A stretch of 64,000 bases of DNA from Botrimarina hoheduenensis. GTDB taxonomy: Bacteria > Planctomycetota > Planctomycetia > Pirellulales > Lacipirellulaceae. The stretch spans positions 530,286-594,285 of the forward strand of contig NZ_SJPH01000002.1 in the NCBI RefSeq assembly GCF_007859815.1. Direction: 5' to 3'. The notes under the pieces were generated by a model. That model did not search any database. It saw only the letters and a program-made list of their open reading frames with translations, and was not told where the DNA came from. Made by a program: the position numbers and the translations under genes. Below are positions 28,318 through 36,841 of this stretch, piece by piece. The number at the start of each line of letters is the position of its first letter. Within the stretch, counting starts at the first letter, position 1.

Positions 28318-31014
28318 TTAGCGGAGCAAAGGGTTGCTCTGCGAAGCCTGACGCACCGCCGGCTGAGTCAGGAACGCTTCTCCCTGCTCGTAGAGCGCCA
28401 GTCGTTGGCGATACTCGGTAGCATCGGGCTCGGGAGCGATCGCGATCGCGTCGCGAGCCACCTGGCTCGCTTCTTCAAAGCGACCGGCGGCGGCCAGGGC
28501 GGCCGCGGTGGTATCCAGCAGGATATCGTCGGGCGTTTCTAGCAAACGCTCGGCCTGGGCGGCGTGTGCGAGCGCTTCTTGGCCGTTGCGGTAAGCTTCG
28601 ACCGGGCAGGTTGCCAGGAGCCAAGCCAGGTTGCGATGGGCCGTCGGATCGTTCGGCGACTGATCGATCGCTCGGGCATAGGCTTCTTTGGCCAATCCGT
28701 AGCGACCGAGGTCCACGAGCAGGTCGCCGCGGGCGGACGCGATCGAGCTGTCGTTGGGGTTCAGCAGGAACGCCGCGTCGAGGTGACGCAGAGCCGCGTC
28801 GAGTTTGCCAAGCATATGGCACACGCGTCCGCGTCCGGCATGGGCGACGCCCAGGTCCGGATCGATCAGAATGGCGGTTCGATACTCGCTCAGCGCGTCC
28901 TCGAACTCGCCGTCGATCACCGAAAGTGCCGCCAAATTCGAGTGCGCCTTGGCGTACTCGGGATTCAGGTCAAGCGTCTTACGAAACAGATCACGTGCCT
29001 TCGCGTTGTCACCACGTTGCGCAGCCAGGATGCCAAGGTTGTGCAGGGCCCGCCAGCAATCGGCCTCGCACCGCAGCGCTTCTTCGAAGTCGATGCCGGC
29101 TTCGACGGGTTGCTCCGCATCCATCAGCAGCTCGCCCCGCTTGGTCAACGCCCATGCGGCCAGCTTGTTGGCGTAGCCGATCGCTTCAGGAGACTCATCG
29201 ATGGCCAGCACGTAGCGGCAGCGTTGCACAACGGCTTGGAAATCATCGGGTGTTGTGGCTTCGGCACCCAGATCACGCGCCTCGGTCAGCAGGTCGCGAG
29301 CACGCGGCGAGGGTTCGACCATCGCGGGCTGCTCTTCGATCTCCGTCAGATGACGGGGAGCGACACGCGGCGTGTCGGCGACGATTGCCCAGTCTTCAAC
29401 GCGGTCTTCTACCGTTTCTGAAGGGAAGGGCGCGGCGGTGGCTTGAAGATCAGTTTTTTCGTAAGCGGGCCGAGAGATCATCAGCGGAGCCGCCGCCACT
29501 TGAGCAGGGTCTTGGGGCTTGGCGACACGTTGGGTCGGCGTCGCAAGCGGCTGCGAATCGAAATCGTTTTCAGGCGTCACGGCGAGCTTCGGCTCGGGCG
29601 GCAGGTGCAGGCTTTCGACAACTACCGGTAGGGTTTCGTCTTGAGAGGGACGGCTTACCTGCGGCGGGGTCGCTTGGGGCAGGGTCGCTTGGGGCTTGGT
29701 CGCGGGAAGTTTCGCAGCAGACTTTTCAGCAAGCGTTGGCAAAGTGTCACGCGACGGCAACGCCGTCGGAGCTTGCGCCGAGGGCATTGACCCCTGCGAC
29801 GGTTCCGATGAAGCAGCCACTCCAGTTGGTCGTGGCTTTGTGGCCACAACGGGAAGCTTGGCTTGTGATGTGGCTTGCTGAGCGGCGGCCGGCTGCTTGG
29901 GAGAGACCGCGGCTGGTGCCTTTGAGGCAGCCACCGGCGTGCGTTCCGGGGTTGCCATCACATGGGGATTAGCGATCTCGCGCGGGCCCTTCTTCTTGCT
30001 GCTGCTTACCGCAGTGGGGGCAGCCGCTGTGTCTGAAACTACGATCATCCCGGCAATGTCGTCGGGACCCTGCGGTGCCAGGCGTGCAGGCGACGCGGAG
30101 AGGGGGGCCGGCTCAGAGGGGAGCATCATCTGAGACAGCGGGTCGTGTCGTTCAGCAGCGATGCCCTGCGGGCGGCTTGGTGCCGTTACCCGTTCGATCA
30201 CATGGCTCGGTGCCGTGTTCAGCGGTGCTGCGGCGACCACACGCGACAGACCAGGCTGCGAGGTGGTGGGAATGGCCGAAGCACTCTGACGACCGCGCGA
30301 CGCGGCGACTTCTTGGCGAGCGGGCTCCTCGGACTCGCTTCCTCCCCAGCCCAAGTCCGAGAGCAGGCCCTGAGGCGCTTGGCGTGGTGTGGCGAGAATG
30401 CCGCCGCGCATCGGACGCTGAGCAGGTACCGAGACGGATCCTGAACGCGGAGCCCGTTCGTTGTAGGCGGCCAGAGCGAGATCCTGGGGGGGCACGCTTC
30501 GTTGGGGAGGTGCCGACGCCGCCGGATCGCTCGCAAACAGAGATTGGCTGAGTCGGTTCAGCAGCCCCGGCGAGCTGGGGGCCGATTTGGCCGAAGGAGT
30601 CGGGCTCGGCTGATGGGCAAACTGAGGCACACTCCGGGCACCGCGCGGCGAACCCCGACGCGAGCCGAACTGACTCGCTTCGCTGGTCGGTTGAACCGCT
30701 TTAGGTGTGGGCTGGGGCTCGCCATCGCTCCATAGCCGCTTGATTCCGCCAAGCGACGAGAACACCGAGGGGCGTTGCTGCAGTGGCTGCTGGCTGATTT
30801 GTCGGCCTGGTGCCATCGCCTGTGGCTGATGGTACGGCTGAGCGTAGGCCTGGCCTTGATGGCCTGGGTAGCCCGCCGCGGCTCCTTGCGTTTGAACCCC
30901 CCGAGGAAGGTCCTCGGCGTAGATGATGTGCTGGGCAGCGGCGTGCGCTGTCAGCGAAGCGGCGTAAGCAAAGGCCAGCATCAGGGGCAGGCGTAACGAC
31001 AAGCGTTGGAGCAT
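28318..31014 (-). CDS. Exported TPR protein with long low-complexity N-terminal half (TPR1)
   Basis: 898 residues from the ATG at 31014; a GTG at 31035 would add seven. Residues 1-27 (LSLRLPLMLAFAYAASLTA) form a signal peptide. Residues 30-560 are Pro/Ala/Ser/Gln-rich, with little structure. Residues 590-870 hold about seven TPR units (ALHNLGILAAQRGDNAKARD, YAKAHSNLAALSVIDGEFED and AHRNLAWLLATCPVEAYRNG). TPR domains mediate protein-protein contact. The C-terminal part is related to the TPR protein at 36842-38245; both contain the RNLAWLLA/RGLAWLLA repeat. The two flank a tandem pair of PEP-CTERM genes. The role is unknown. Confidence 0.88.
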   Translation of the reverse strand: MLQRLSLRLPLMLAFAYAASLTAHAAAQHIIYAEDLPRGVQTQGAAAGYPGHQGQAYAQPYHQPQAMAPGRQISQQPLQQRPSVFSSLGGIKRLWSDGEPQPTPKAVQPTSEASQFGSRRGSPRGARSVPQFAHQPSPTPSAKSAPSSPGLLNRLSQSLFASDPAASAPPQRSVPPQDLALAAYNERAPRSGSVSVPAQRPMRGGILATPRQAPQGLLSDLGWGGSESEEPARQEVAASRGRQSASAIPTTSQPGLSRVVAAAPLNTAPSHVIERVTAPSRPQGIAAERHDPLSQMMLPSEPAPLSASPARLAPQGPDDIAGMIVVSDTAAAPTAVSSSKKKGPREIANPHVMATPERTPVAASKAPAAVSPKQPAAAQQATSQAKLPVVATKPRPTGVAASSEPSQGSMPSAQAPTALPSRDTLPTLAEKSAAKLPATKPQATLPQATPPQVSRPSQDETLPVVVESLHLPPEPKLAVTPENDFDSQPLATPTQRVAKPQDPAQVAAAPLMISRPAYEKTDLQATAAPFPSETVEDRVEDWAIVADTPRVAPRHLTEIEEQPAMVEPSPRARDLLTEARDLGAEATTPDDFQAVVQRCRYVLAIDESPEAIGYANKLAAWALTKRGELLMDAEQPVEAGIDFEEALRCEADCWRALHNLGILAAQRGDNAKARDLFRKTLDLNPEYAKAHSNLAALSVIDGEFEDALSEYRTAILIDPDLGVAHAGRGRVCHMLGKLDAALRHLDAAFLLNPNDSSIASARGDLLVDLGRYGLAKEAYARAIDQSPNDPTAHRNLAWLLATCPVEAYRNGQEALAHAAQAERLLETPDDILLDTTAAALAAAGRFEEASQVARDAIAIAPEPDATEYRQRLALYEQGEAFLTQPAVRQASQSNPLLR

Positions 31015-31688
31015 GGCTTGAGGATCCCGTCTCACTGTTCGTGACAGCCCGAGGCGTTTTCGGGCCGGCGATCTACCAAAAAGGGACGGCTAGGCCGCAC
31101 CTTACGGAGAGCATCAACAGCGATATCGGAACGTCGGCACGGCCCGCGTAACCCTAAATGTCGAAGAAACCGATACAACCAGCAAAGTCACCCCAAGTCT
31201 CCACGGCTGGTGCCGCTATCAGTGCTGTCAACGGGTGCGGGCGCGGACCATCACTTGCACTGATTGCCGCGGTTAGGGGCTGAAACCGTACAAGGGTACA
31301 AAATCCGTCAGAGGATTCTGGGCCGGGTTCGACAAAAACCCGCTCAGCCGACTTTTTGGATAAGCATCCTTACGGCTTAGTCCATGCCTTCCATCGAGGG
31401 ATTCTTATCGCCAAAAACGGTCGATTTCGCGATATGGAGCGAGGCCGCCGACTGACCCAGGAAAACGCCTCTTTTGCACCTAGGCGATGCGGCAGGGTTG
31501 CCCGCAAGTGGCCCTCGAACGGGCCGGCCGAGCCGGTCAGAAGTCGCTGAGGTTGAGCTGACCGACGCGGATTCGGTGGTTCGCCAAGTTGCCGGTGTTG
31601 GTCCACCCTCAGCAGTTTCGGAATCGGCTCGCGAGCACACCGCTTGCCAACCAAGTCCGATCGACTCGTGGGTTTGCAGATCCGGCCG
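31015..31688. other. Non-coding region between TPR1 and the first PEP-CTERM gene
   Basis: No reliable gene is present in 674 bp. It contains the 26-bp inverted-repeat copy A at 31285-31310 and a hairpin CGGGTT-N7-AACCCG at 31325-31343 followed by TTTTTT about 10 bases later on the plus strand. A 180-codon minus-strand frame at 31370-31912 runs antisense-in-another-frame into the PEP-CTERM gene and has no coding character. Confidence 0.6.
31285..31310 (-). repeat. Inverted-repeat copy A (26 bp)
   Basis: Read on the plus strand it is ACCGTACAA-GGG-TACAAAA-TCCGTCA. It matches copy B (36793-36818, opposite orientation) at 23 of 26 positions. The unit contains a direct repeat GTACAA-GG-GTACAA. 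The two copies enclose 5.5 kb with the paired PEP-CTERM genes. A terminal inverted repeat of an element, or an operator-type site, are both possible. Confidence 0.7.
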
Positions 31689-33917
31689 TTAGCGAATCGG
31701 AACCCGGCGACGCGATAGCCAGCCGGTGTTAATCGCGACGAACGAAAGGAGACTCGCAGTTGGTTCGGGGACCGCGTTCGAAAACGTGGCCGCAGTCGCT
31801 CCATAGTTGCCCGCCCACACGTCGTAGTCGTTTGGCGTGAACGTGGTGTCGAGGCCGTCCCGCCACACCGTGTAATCTGCCGCATCGACCATTCCGTCAG
31901 CGTTGAAGTCACCGTCGAGGGCGGGGACCACTTCGAGGAAGAGGGTCGCCCCGCCCGGGTTGAGCTGCCAATCGAGGCCCTGCGCCAACAGGTTGGGGAG
32001 GCTCACGCCGCCGAACTCGCCATTGGCCCCTCCGCTGGCGAAGAGGAAGTCGAAGATGTCGCCGACCGACGGCGTGAAGCCATCGATCAGCGTGACTTCC
32101 AGATCGCCTTCGAGCGTCGCGACGCCACCGATTTCGACCCGGTCGTGCGAGCTGGGGCTAGCGATCTCGATTTCGAGCGTCGCGGTCGGTTCGAGAACCA
32201 GATCGCCATCAAAGCTCATGGTGCTAAGGCTGTTGCCCGGTGCCAGCGCCCCCGCGAACGACGCGAGGCCCGTACCGGTGAAGCTGCCGTTGCCTGACAC
32301 GGTGCCGGTGAAGTTGTTCGTCCCCGCAAGTGAAGCGACACCATCGTTCACGATATCGCCGTTCACCGTGCTGTTGATGAGATTGATCTCGCCGTGGCTG
32401 TCGAGACCGCCGTCGAACGAGAGCGTACTGCCGATCGCGTTGATCTCGGCACCCGCCGTGTTAGTCACCAACTGCGTGAAGGTGAGCGTGTCGGCGGTCG
32501 TGTTAATCGTCCCGCCGGTGGCGTTGATCGTGGGGACTTCGACGCGTCCGGTGCCGGTGATTTGGCTCTTGTTGGTGAGCGTGCCGACGCCGGTGAGCGT
32601 CGCGGTTTCGCCGGCCAACTCGATCTTGTCCCCGTTGATGTGCCCCGCCGCCTCGATCGTGCCGACTGCTCCTGATCGGAAGCGAGTATCTCGTACCGCG
32701 ATCTCGTAGTTTTCCGTTGCGATAGCGGCGGTAACGATTTGCCCAAAGGTGACGCTTTCGCCGTAGCTTACAAGAGTCGTCTCCGGGCTGAGGGTAATCA
32801 CGCCGTAATTAGCAAGGCTCCTGCCGCCCAGCGGCGTGCCATCAGGGTTTGCGTGGTTGCTCTTTACGTCGATGTCTGCGGTCGCGGCGACACCCAGATC
32901 ACCGATCGTTAGCCCCATGAGATCGATTAAGCCTTCAACGTAGACCCGTCCGCCCCCTCCGTTTGACGCACTAGAAAAGCCTCCACCGATGGCGTTGACG
33001 TCGGCATTCAATGCGACCTCTTTCCCAATTAAGCGGATGCCGCCGCCGCTGCCCGATCCGCTTGCAGCGGCACTGCCAGCCCCAGTCCCACCGCGTGCCG
33101 AGATGGCTGCGTTGATCGTCAATCCGCCAAGAGCGTTGATTTCAATCGCTCCGCCACCGCCGGCACCTTCTTGATTACCAAAAAAAGTGGTGAGGTTCGC
33201 ACCGCCGCTGCCCCCCTGCAGCACCGTGGTCAGGTCGCCATAGGTCGCCCCACTGAGGTCAATTTGAAGTTGATTGCTGCCGGAGCCGCGCCCTCCAAAG
33301 CTGCCAGCTCCGCCATCGTCCGCGAAGTTGGCAGTAGGCGCGGGATATTCTAAGCCACCGCCAGGTCCTTCTCCGGGCAGATGAGGTGGAGGCGAGGGAG
33401 CAGCAAGCGATGCTCCACCATCGAAGCCCCCCGGCCCACCGCGTCCGCCGGGAGTTGGCGTCGTCGGGGCGAAGCCGGGGATATCGTCTCCATCGACCGA
33501 GAGCGGCGTAGCGATCGTCGCGTCGCCATGCGACAACAGGGCGATCGCTCGCCGACCGGTGATTTTGATGTTTGCCGATGGCTGAAGGTCGATGCCGTCG
33601 AAGGTGAACACAGCAATCTCCGGGATCCCAAGTTGGCCCGGATTGGCGACCGGGTCCCAGACCCCGTCGAAGTAGTCAGCCTGTCCGTTCTGGTCATCAG
33701 CCACCCCGGTAAACAGCGGCACGCCGGGCGCGGTGTTATCGAAGATCTTCAGTGTGTCGGTATCGATCGTGTAGTCGCCTGCCGGCAGATTGAGTGTGCC
33801 GAGCGAAGCAAAGTCGAGCGGGTCCAGCGGTTGGGCGAACGCGGGGCTGCTAAAGAGGAGGCCAGCAAGGTAGGCGATTGTCTGTAACAGGTACCGATCA
33901 TAAAAGCGGCGTTGCAT
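31689..33917 (-). CDS. PEP-CTERM / dockerin-like exported protein, paralogue 1
   Basis: 742 residues. A signal peptide (YLLQTIAYLAGLLFSSPAFA) precedes QPLDPLDFASLGTLNLPAGD, a start shared with the next gene. The body is Gly/Ser/Asn-rich beta-helix-like repeats (LTNKSQITGTGRVEVPTINA) as in large surface proteins. The C-terminus has a dockerin-like repeat DFNADGMVDAADYTVWRD, a partner helix NDYDVWAGNYGA, and a PEP-CTERM tail VPEPTASLLSFV followed by a hydrophobic helix and RRR. PEP-CTERM signals target exosortase and surface sorting; dockerins bind cohesins or calcium. It is about equally long as its tandem paralogue at 34150-36369, 232 bp upstream. Confidence 0.9.
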   Translation of the reverse strand: MQRRFYDRYLLQTIAYLAGLLFSSPAFAQPLDPLDFASLGTLNLPAGDYTIDTDTLKIFDNTAPGVPLFTGVADDQNGQADYFDGVWDPVANPGQLGIPEIAVFTFDGIDLQPSANIKITGRRAIALLSHGDATIATPLSVDGDDIPGFAPTTPTPGGRGGPGGFDGGASLAAPSPPPHLPGEGPGGGLEYPAPTANFADDGGAGSFGGRGSGSNQLQIDLSGATYGDLTTVLQGGSGGANLTTFFGNQEGAGGGGAIEINALGGLTINAAISARGGTGAGSAAASGSGSGGGIRLIGKEVALNADVNAIGGGFSSASNGGGGRVYVEGLIDLMGLTIGDLGVAATADIDVKSNHANPDGTPLGGRSLANYGVITLSPETTLVSYGESVTFGQIVTAAIATENYEIAVRDTRFRSGAVGTIEAAGHINGDKIELAGETATLTGVGTLTNKSQITGTGRVEVPTINATGGTINTTADTLTFTQLVTNTAGAEINAIGSTLSFDGGLDSHGEINLINSTVNGDIVNDGVASLAGTNNFTGTVSGNGSFTGTGLASFAGALAPGNSLSTMSFDGDLVLEPTATLEIEIASPSSHDRVEIGGVATLEGDLEVTLIDGFTPSVGDIFDFLFASGGANGEFGGVSLPNLLAQGLDWQLNPGGATLFLEVVPALDGDFNADGMVDAADYTVWRDGLDTTFTPNDYDVWAGNYGATAATFSNAVPEPTASLLSFVAINTGWLSRRRVPIR

Positions 33918-34149
33918 GGCGAGACTTGGGATTCAGGGGCTCGGCTAGTCACTCAGGTGTAAGTGAGGGCCGCTGTAGACCGGCTCAGTATAACTGGTCG
34001 GCGGCGGCTACGGACGCTTGATGGCCGCGTTGGTTACATCACCACCGAGGCGGATGCCGTCTCCGCAAACTCACAGCGGTGTCCTCGCTGCCATCAGACC
34101 TCGGCGACTTTTGCGAGGCTCCAACTCGCACGTGTTGGTCCAACCGCCT

Positions 34150-36369
34150 TCAGTTCCGTCGCCGTTGTTGTCCTGCGGTGACAGCGATTATCAGCAGAAA
34201 GCCAGCGGTCGGTTCCGGTACCGATATCGACGATGCCGGGGCGGTCGCCCCAAAGTTGGCTGACCATACGTCGTATTCGCCGGGCGTGAACATCGTGCCG
34301 AGGCCGTCACGCCAGACGGTGTAATCGGCTGCGTCGACCGTGCCGTCGAGGTTGAAGTCGCCGTTGAGCGCCGGAACGGCTTCGAGAAAGAGCGTCGACC
34401 CGCCCGGGTTGAGTTCCCAGGCGAGGCCCGAGGCCGACAGGTCGGGCAGGTTGATCGCGGCGAAGCTCGCGTCGAACGCACCACTGGCGAACAATAACGC
34501 AAAGCTGTCGCCGAGCTGGGGGACGAAGCCGTCGAGCAACGTCACGTCGAGCGCGCCTTCCAGCGTCGCGAAACCGCCGACTTCGACCCGATCGTGCTCG
34601 GCGCCGGGCGTCGTGCCGGCGATCTCGATCTCGAGGGTCCCGGTTGGCCCGAGGTCGAAATCGCCCTCAAAGGATACGAGGCCGGGGCTGTTACCCGGAG
34701 CGAGCGTGCCCGCGAACGCGCCGGTCCCGGTGCCGGTGAACGTACCCGTGCCCGACACGGCGCCCGTGAAGGTGTTCACGCCGGCGAGGGAGACACTGCC
34801 GTTGTTGACGAGGTCTCCCTCGAAGGTGGTGTTGATGAGGTTGAGATCGCCGGCGAGGTTGAGGCCCTGCTCGAAAGCAAGCGTCGAGTTGATCGCGTTG
34901 ATCTCCGACCCACCGGCGGCTGACGCGTGGCGAGTGAACGTGAGCGTGTCATTGACGGCATTAACGGCGCCGCCGTCGCGGTTGTTGAAGAGGGTTTCGA
35001 CGCGGCCCGTGCCCGAGATCGAGCCATCGTTGGATAGGATGGCGGTTGCGATGGTGGAGCTGAGAACACGCGCGTCGGCGGCGGCGAGGGTGATCTCTTG
35101 GGCCGGCGCGATCTCCACGCCTTCGGCGATGTCGATCGTGCCGCTGCGTTGGACCTGCACGTTGAGGGGCACGAGGAACAAGTTAAGCGATTCAGCGGGG
35201 TTGCTTGCGTCGATCGGCTTGGACAGGTCGAGGGTCTGCGCGCTGGGGACGATGGTCAGGGCGGGGCTGAGCGTGATCACGCCGAAGAACTCGGGACCAG
35301 TTTCCGCTGAACTGCCGCTGCTCGACGCCACGTTGATAGTCGAGAAGTCGGCCAGTCCGAGCGCGTCCGAGGGTTGGCCGACGGTATAGATGAAGTCGTT
35401 GGCCACCTGTCCGGCGAGGTAGACCCGGCCTCCACCGGCGGTCCCCGCTCCGCTGGAAGTCGAGCCGGCGTGAGCCAGCAGCGATGCGTCGAGTCGAATG
35501 CGGCTGGCCGAGAGCCGGATACCGCCCCCGGAACCGGGTCCAAACAACTCGCCGCCGCGGGCCGTGATGTCGGCGTCGATGTCGAGGATACCGCTCGCGG
35601 AGAGTTCGATGGCGCCCCCGCCCCCGCTACCGGTGCGCCCGAATCCGACATTCCCGGCTCCGCCGCCTCCGCTTCCGCCTTGCAGTACGTCGGTCAGGTC
35701 GCCGTACGCCGATCCCCCCGGCGCTCCGCCGGACCCGGCGGACCCGTGGCCCCCGAAGGCGCCCGCGCCGGGCGGCCCGGTGAACTCGAAACTTCCCGCA
35801 ATCGCTCCCGTGCCCGCTCCGCCTCCCGGTCCGTGGCCGGCGAGGCCTTCGAAGATAGAGGGCGCGGGCTCGACGAGCCCGCCCCCGGCGAAGCCGCCTG
35901 CCCCGCCTGCCCCGCCGAGTCCGATCGTGTTGAGCTGATCGCCGTCGGAACCATCGACCGAAAGTGCGGTTCCGATGGTTGCGTCGCCGCGCGACAGGAG
36001 AGCAATCGCCCGCGTCCCGGTGATCGTGATGTTGGCCGTCGGCTGGAGGGCGATGTCGTCAAACGCAAATACGGCGATCTCGGGGATGCCGAGCTGGCCC
36101 GGGTTGGCGACCTGGTCCCAGGCACCGCCGAACGTGTCGGCCTGCCCGTTCTGGTTATCGACGACACCGGTGAAGAGCGGCACGCCGGGCGCCGTGTTGT
36201 CGAAGATCGTCAGCGTGTCGGTGTCGATCGTGTAGTCGCCCACCGATAGATTGAGCGTGCCGAGCGACGCGAAGTCGAACGGATCGAGCGGCTGGGCTGA
36301 CACGGAGCCGACGAAAGGAACGGCCAGAGACACCAGTAGCAACGTCGGCAGGAACCAGCGGCGTTTCAT
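34150..36369 (-). CDS. PEP-CTERM / dockerin-like exported protein, paralogue 2
   Basis: 739 residues from the ATG at 36369; an upstream start at 36417 would add 16 unrelated residues before the signal peptide MKRRWFLPTLLLVSLAVPFV. It begins QPLDPFDFASLGTLNLSVGD and has a body of beta repeats rich in Gly/Ala/Ser, then DFNLDGTVDAADYTVWRD with GEYDVWSANFGA, then VPEPTAGFLLIIAV and RRR. Identity with paralogue 1 is very high at both ends and lower in the middle, as expected for a tandem duplication. The middle contains stretches that may differ in ligand binding. No exosortase gene lies in the window. Confidence 0.9.
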   Translation of the reverse strand: MKRRWFLPTLLLVSLAVPFVGSVSAQPLDPFDFASLGTLNLSVGDYTIDTDTLTIFDNTAPGVPLFTGVVDNQNGQADTFGGAWDQVANPGQLGIPEIAVFAFDDIALQPTANITITGTRAIALLSRGDATIGTALSVDGSDGDQLNTIGLGGAGGAGGFAGGGLVEPAPSIFEGLAGHGPGGGAGTGAIAGSFEFTGPPGAGAFGGHGSAGSGGAPGGSAYGDLTDVLQGGSGGGGAGNVGFGRTGSGGGGAIELSASGILDIDADITARGGELFGPGSGGGIRLSASRIRLDASLLAHAGSTSSGAGTAGGGRVYLAGQVANDFIYTVGQPSDALGLADFSTINVASSSGSSAETGPEFFGVITLSPALTIVPSAQTLDLSKPIDASNPAESLNLFLVPLNVQVQRSGTIDIAEGVEIAPAQEITLAAADARVLSSTIATAILSNDGSISGTGRVETLFNNRDGGAVNAVNDTLTFTRHASAAGGSEINAINSTLAFEQGLNLAGDLNLINTTFEGDLVNNGSVSLAGVNTFTGAVSGTGTFTGTGTGAFAGTLAPGNSPGLVSFEGDFDLGPTGTLEIEIAGTTPGAEHDRVEVGGFATLEGALDVTLLDGFVPQLGDSFALLFASGAFDASFAAINLPDLSASGLAWELNPGGSTLFLEAVPALNGDFNLDGTVDAADYTVWRDGLGTMFTPGEYDVWSANFGATAPASSISVPEPTAGFLLIIAVTAGQQRRRN

Positions 36370-36841
36370 GGCGGCACACAATATTCGGGGGTGCGCGCGA
36401 ATCCGGTGGTCGCCCACTCGAGCACCCGCTGCGAGGACCCCACTATATCAGAAGCCGATTGGTCACAGGCGTCAGAATCCCCGCTCGCAAATCGCCAAGG
36501 TTGCCTCAGCCGCAGCGGGTTCGAGCCTGGCTGAACTCGCGTCGGCGCCCGTCACCTCAGCGGATTTGCCGCTGCGCGAAACCGTCTGCCGGCTATCGCT
36601 TCTACGCGGCTGGTTTGGTCGTCGCTAAGTACGAATAAGTGACCCTCCTGGGGGCCTTAGCGTGCAGAATTGCACGAATGTGGGCGGTCCCACGAAATAC
36701 TCCCAAAATGGCAGCCTGCGGGAGCTACTCGGATTGGGAGTGCGATTTCCGGCGTAAGACCTTGCTCGATCAGCCCTTCTCAGCGAAGGCTATGACGGCT
36801 TTTGTGCCTTTGTACGGTCCCACCCGTTAGGGACCAGACGG
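36370..36841. other. Non-coding region between the PEP-CTERM pair and TPR2
   Basis: No gene seen in 472 bp. Three small hairpins stand out: CGTGCA-GAAT-TGCACG (36661-36676), GTGGG-CGGT-CCCAC (36680-36693) and GGTCCC-N8-GGGACC (36816-36835, touching repeat copy B). The last lies just beyond the stop of TPR2 and may contribute to termination, though it lacks a T tract on either side. Confidence 0.55.
36793..36818 (+). repeat. Inverted-repeat copy B (26 bp)
   Basis: Plus-strand TGACGG-CTTTTGTG-CCTTTGTACGGT. Its reverse complement matches copy A at 31285-31310 in 23 of 26 positions (differences at positions 10, 13 and 20). It ends 24 bp before the stop codon of the TPR2 gene. Confidence 0.7.

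Noticed and set aside
31370-31912. 180-codon minus-strand ORF upstream of TPR1
   Set aside because: Part of it shadows the PEP-CTERM gene in another frame; composition is Arg/Ser/Pro-rich with no domain.
31285-36818. Complete transposon bounded by the 26-bp repeats
   Set aside because: No transposase, integrase or target duplication was found inside or beside the repeats; kept only as a repeat pair.
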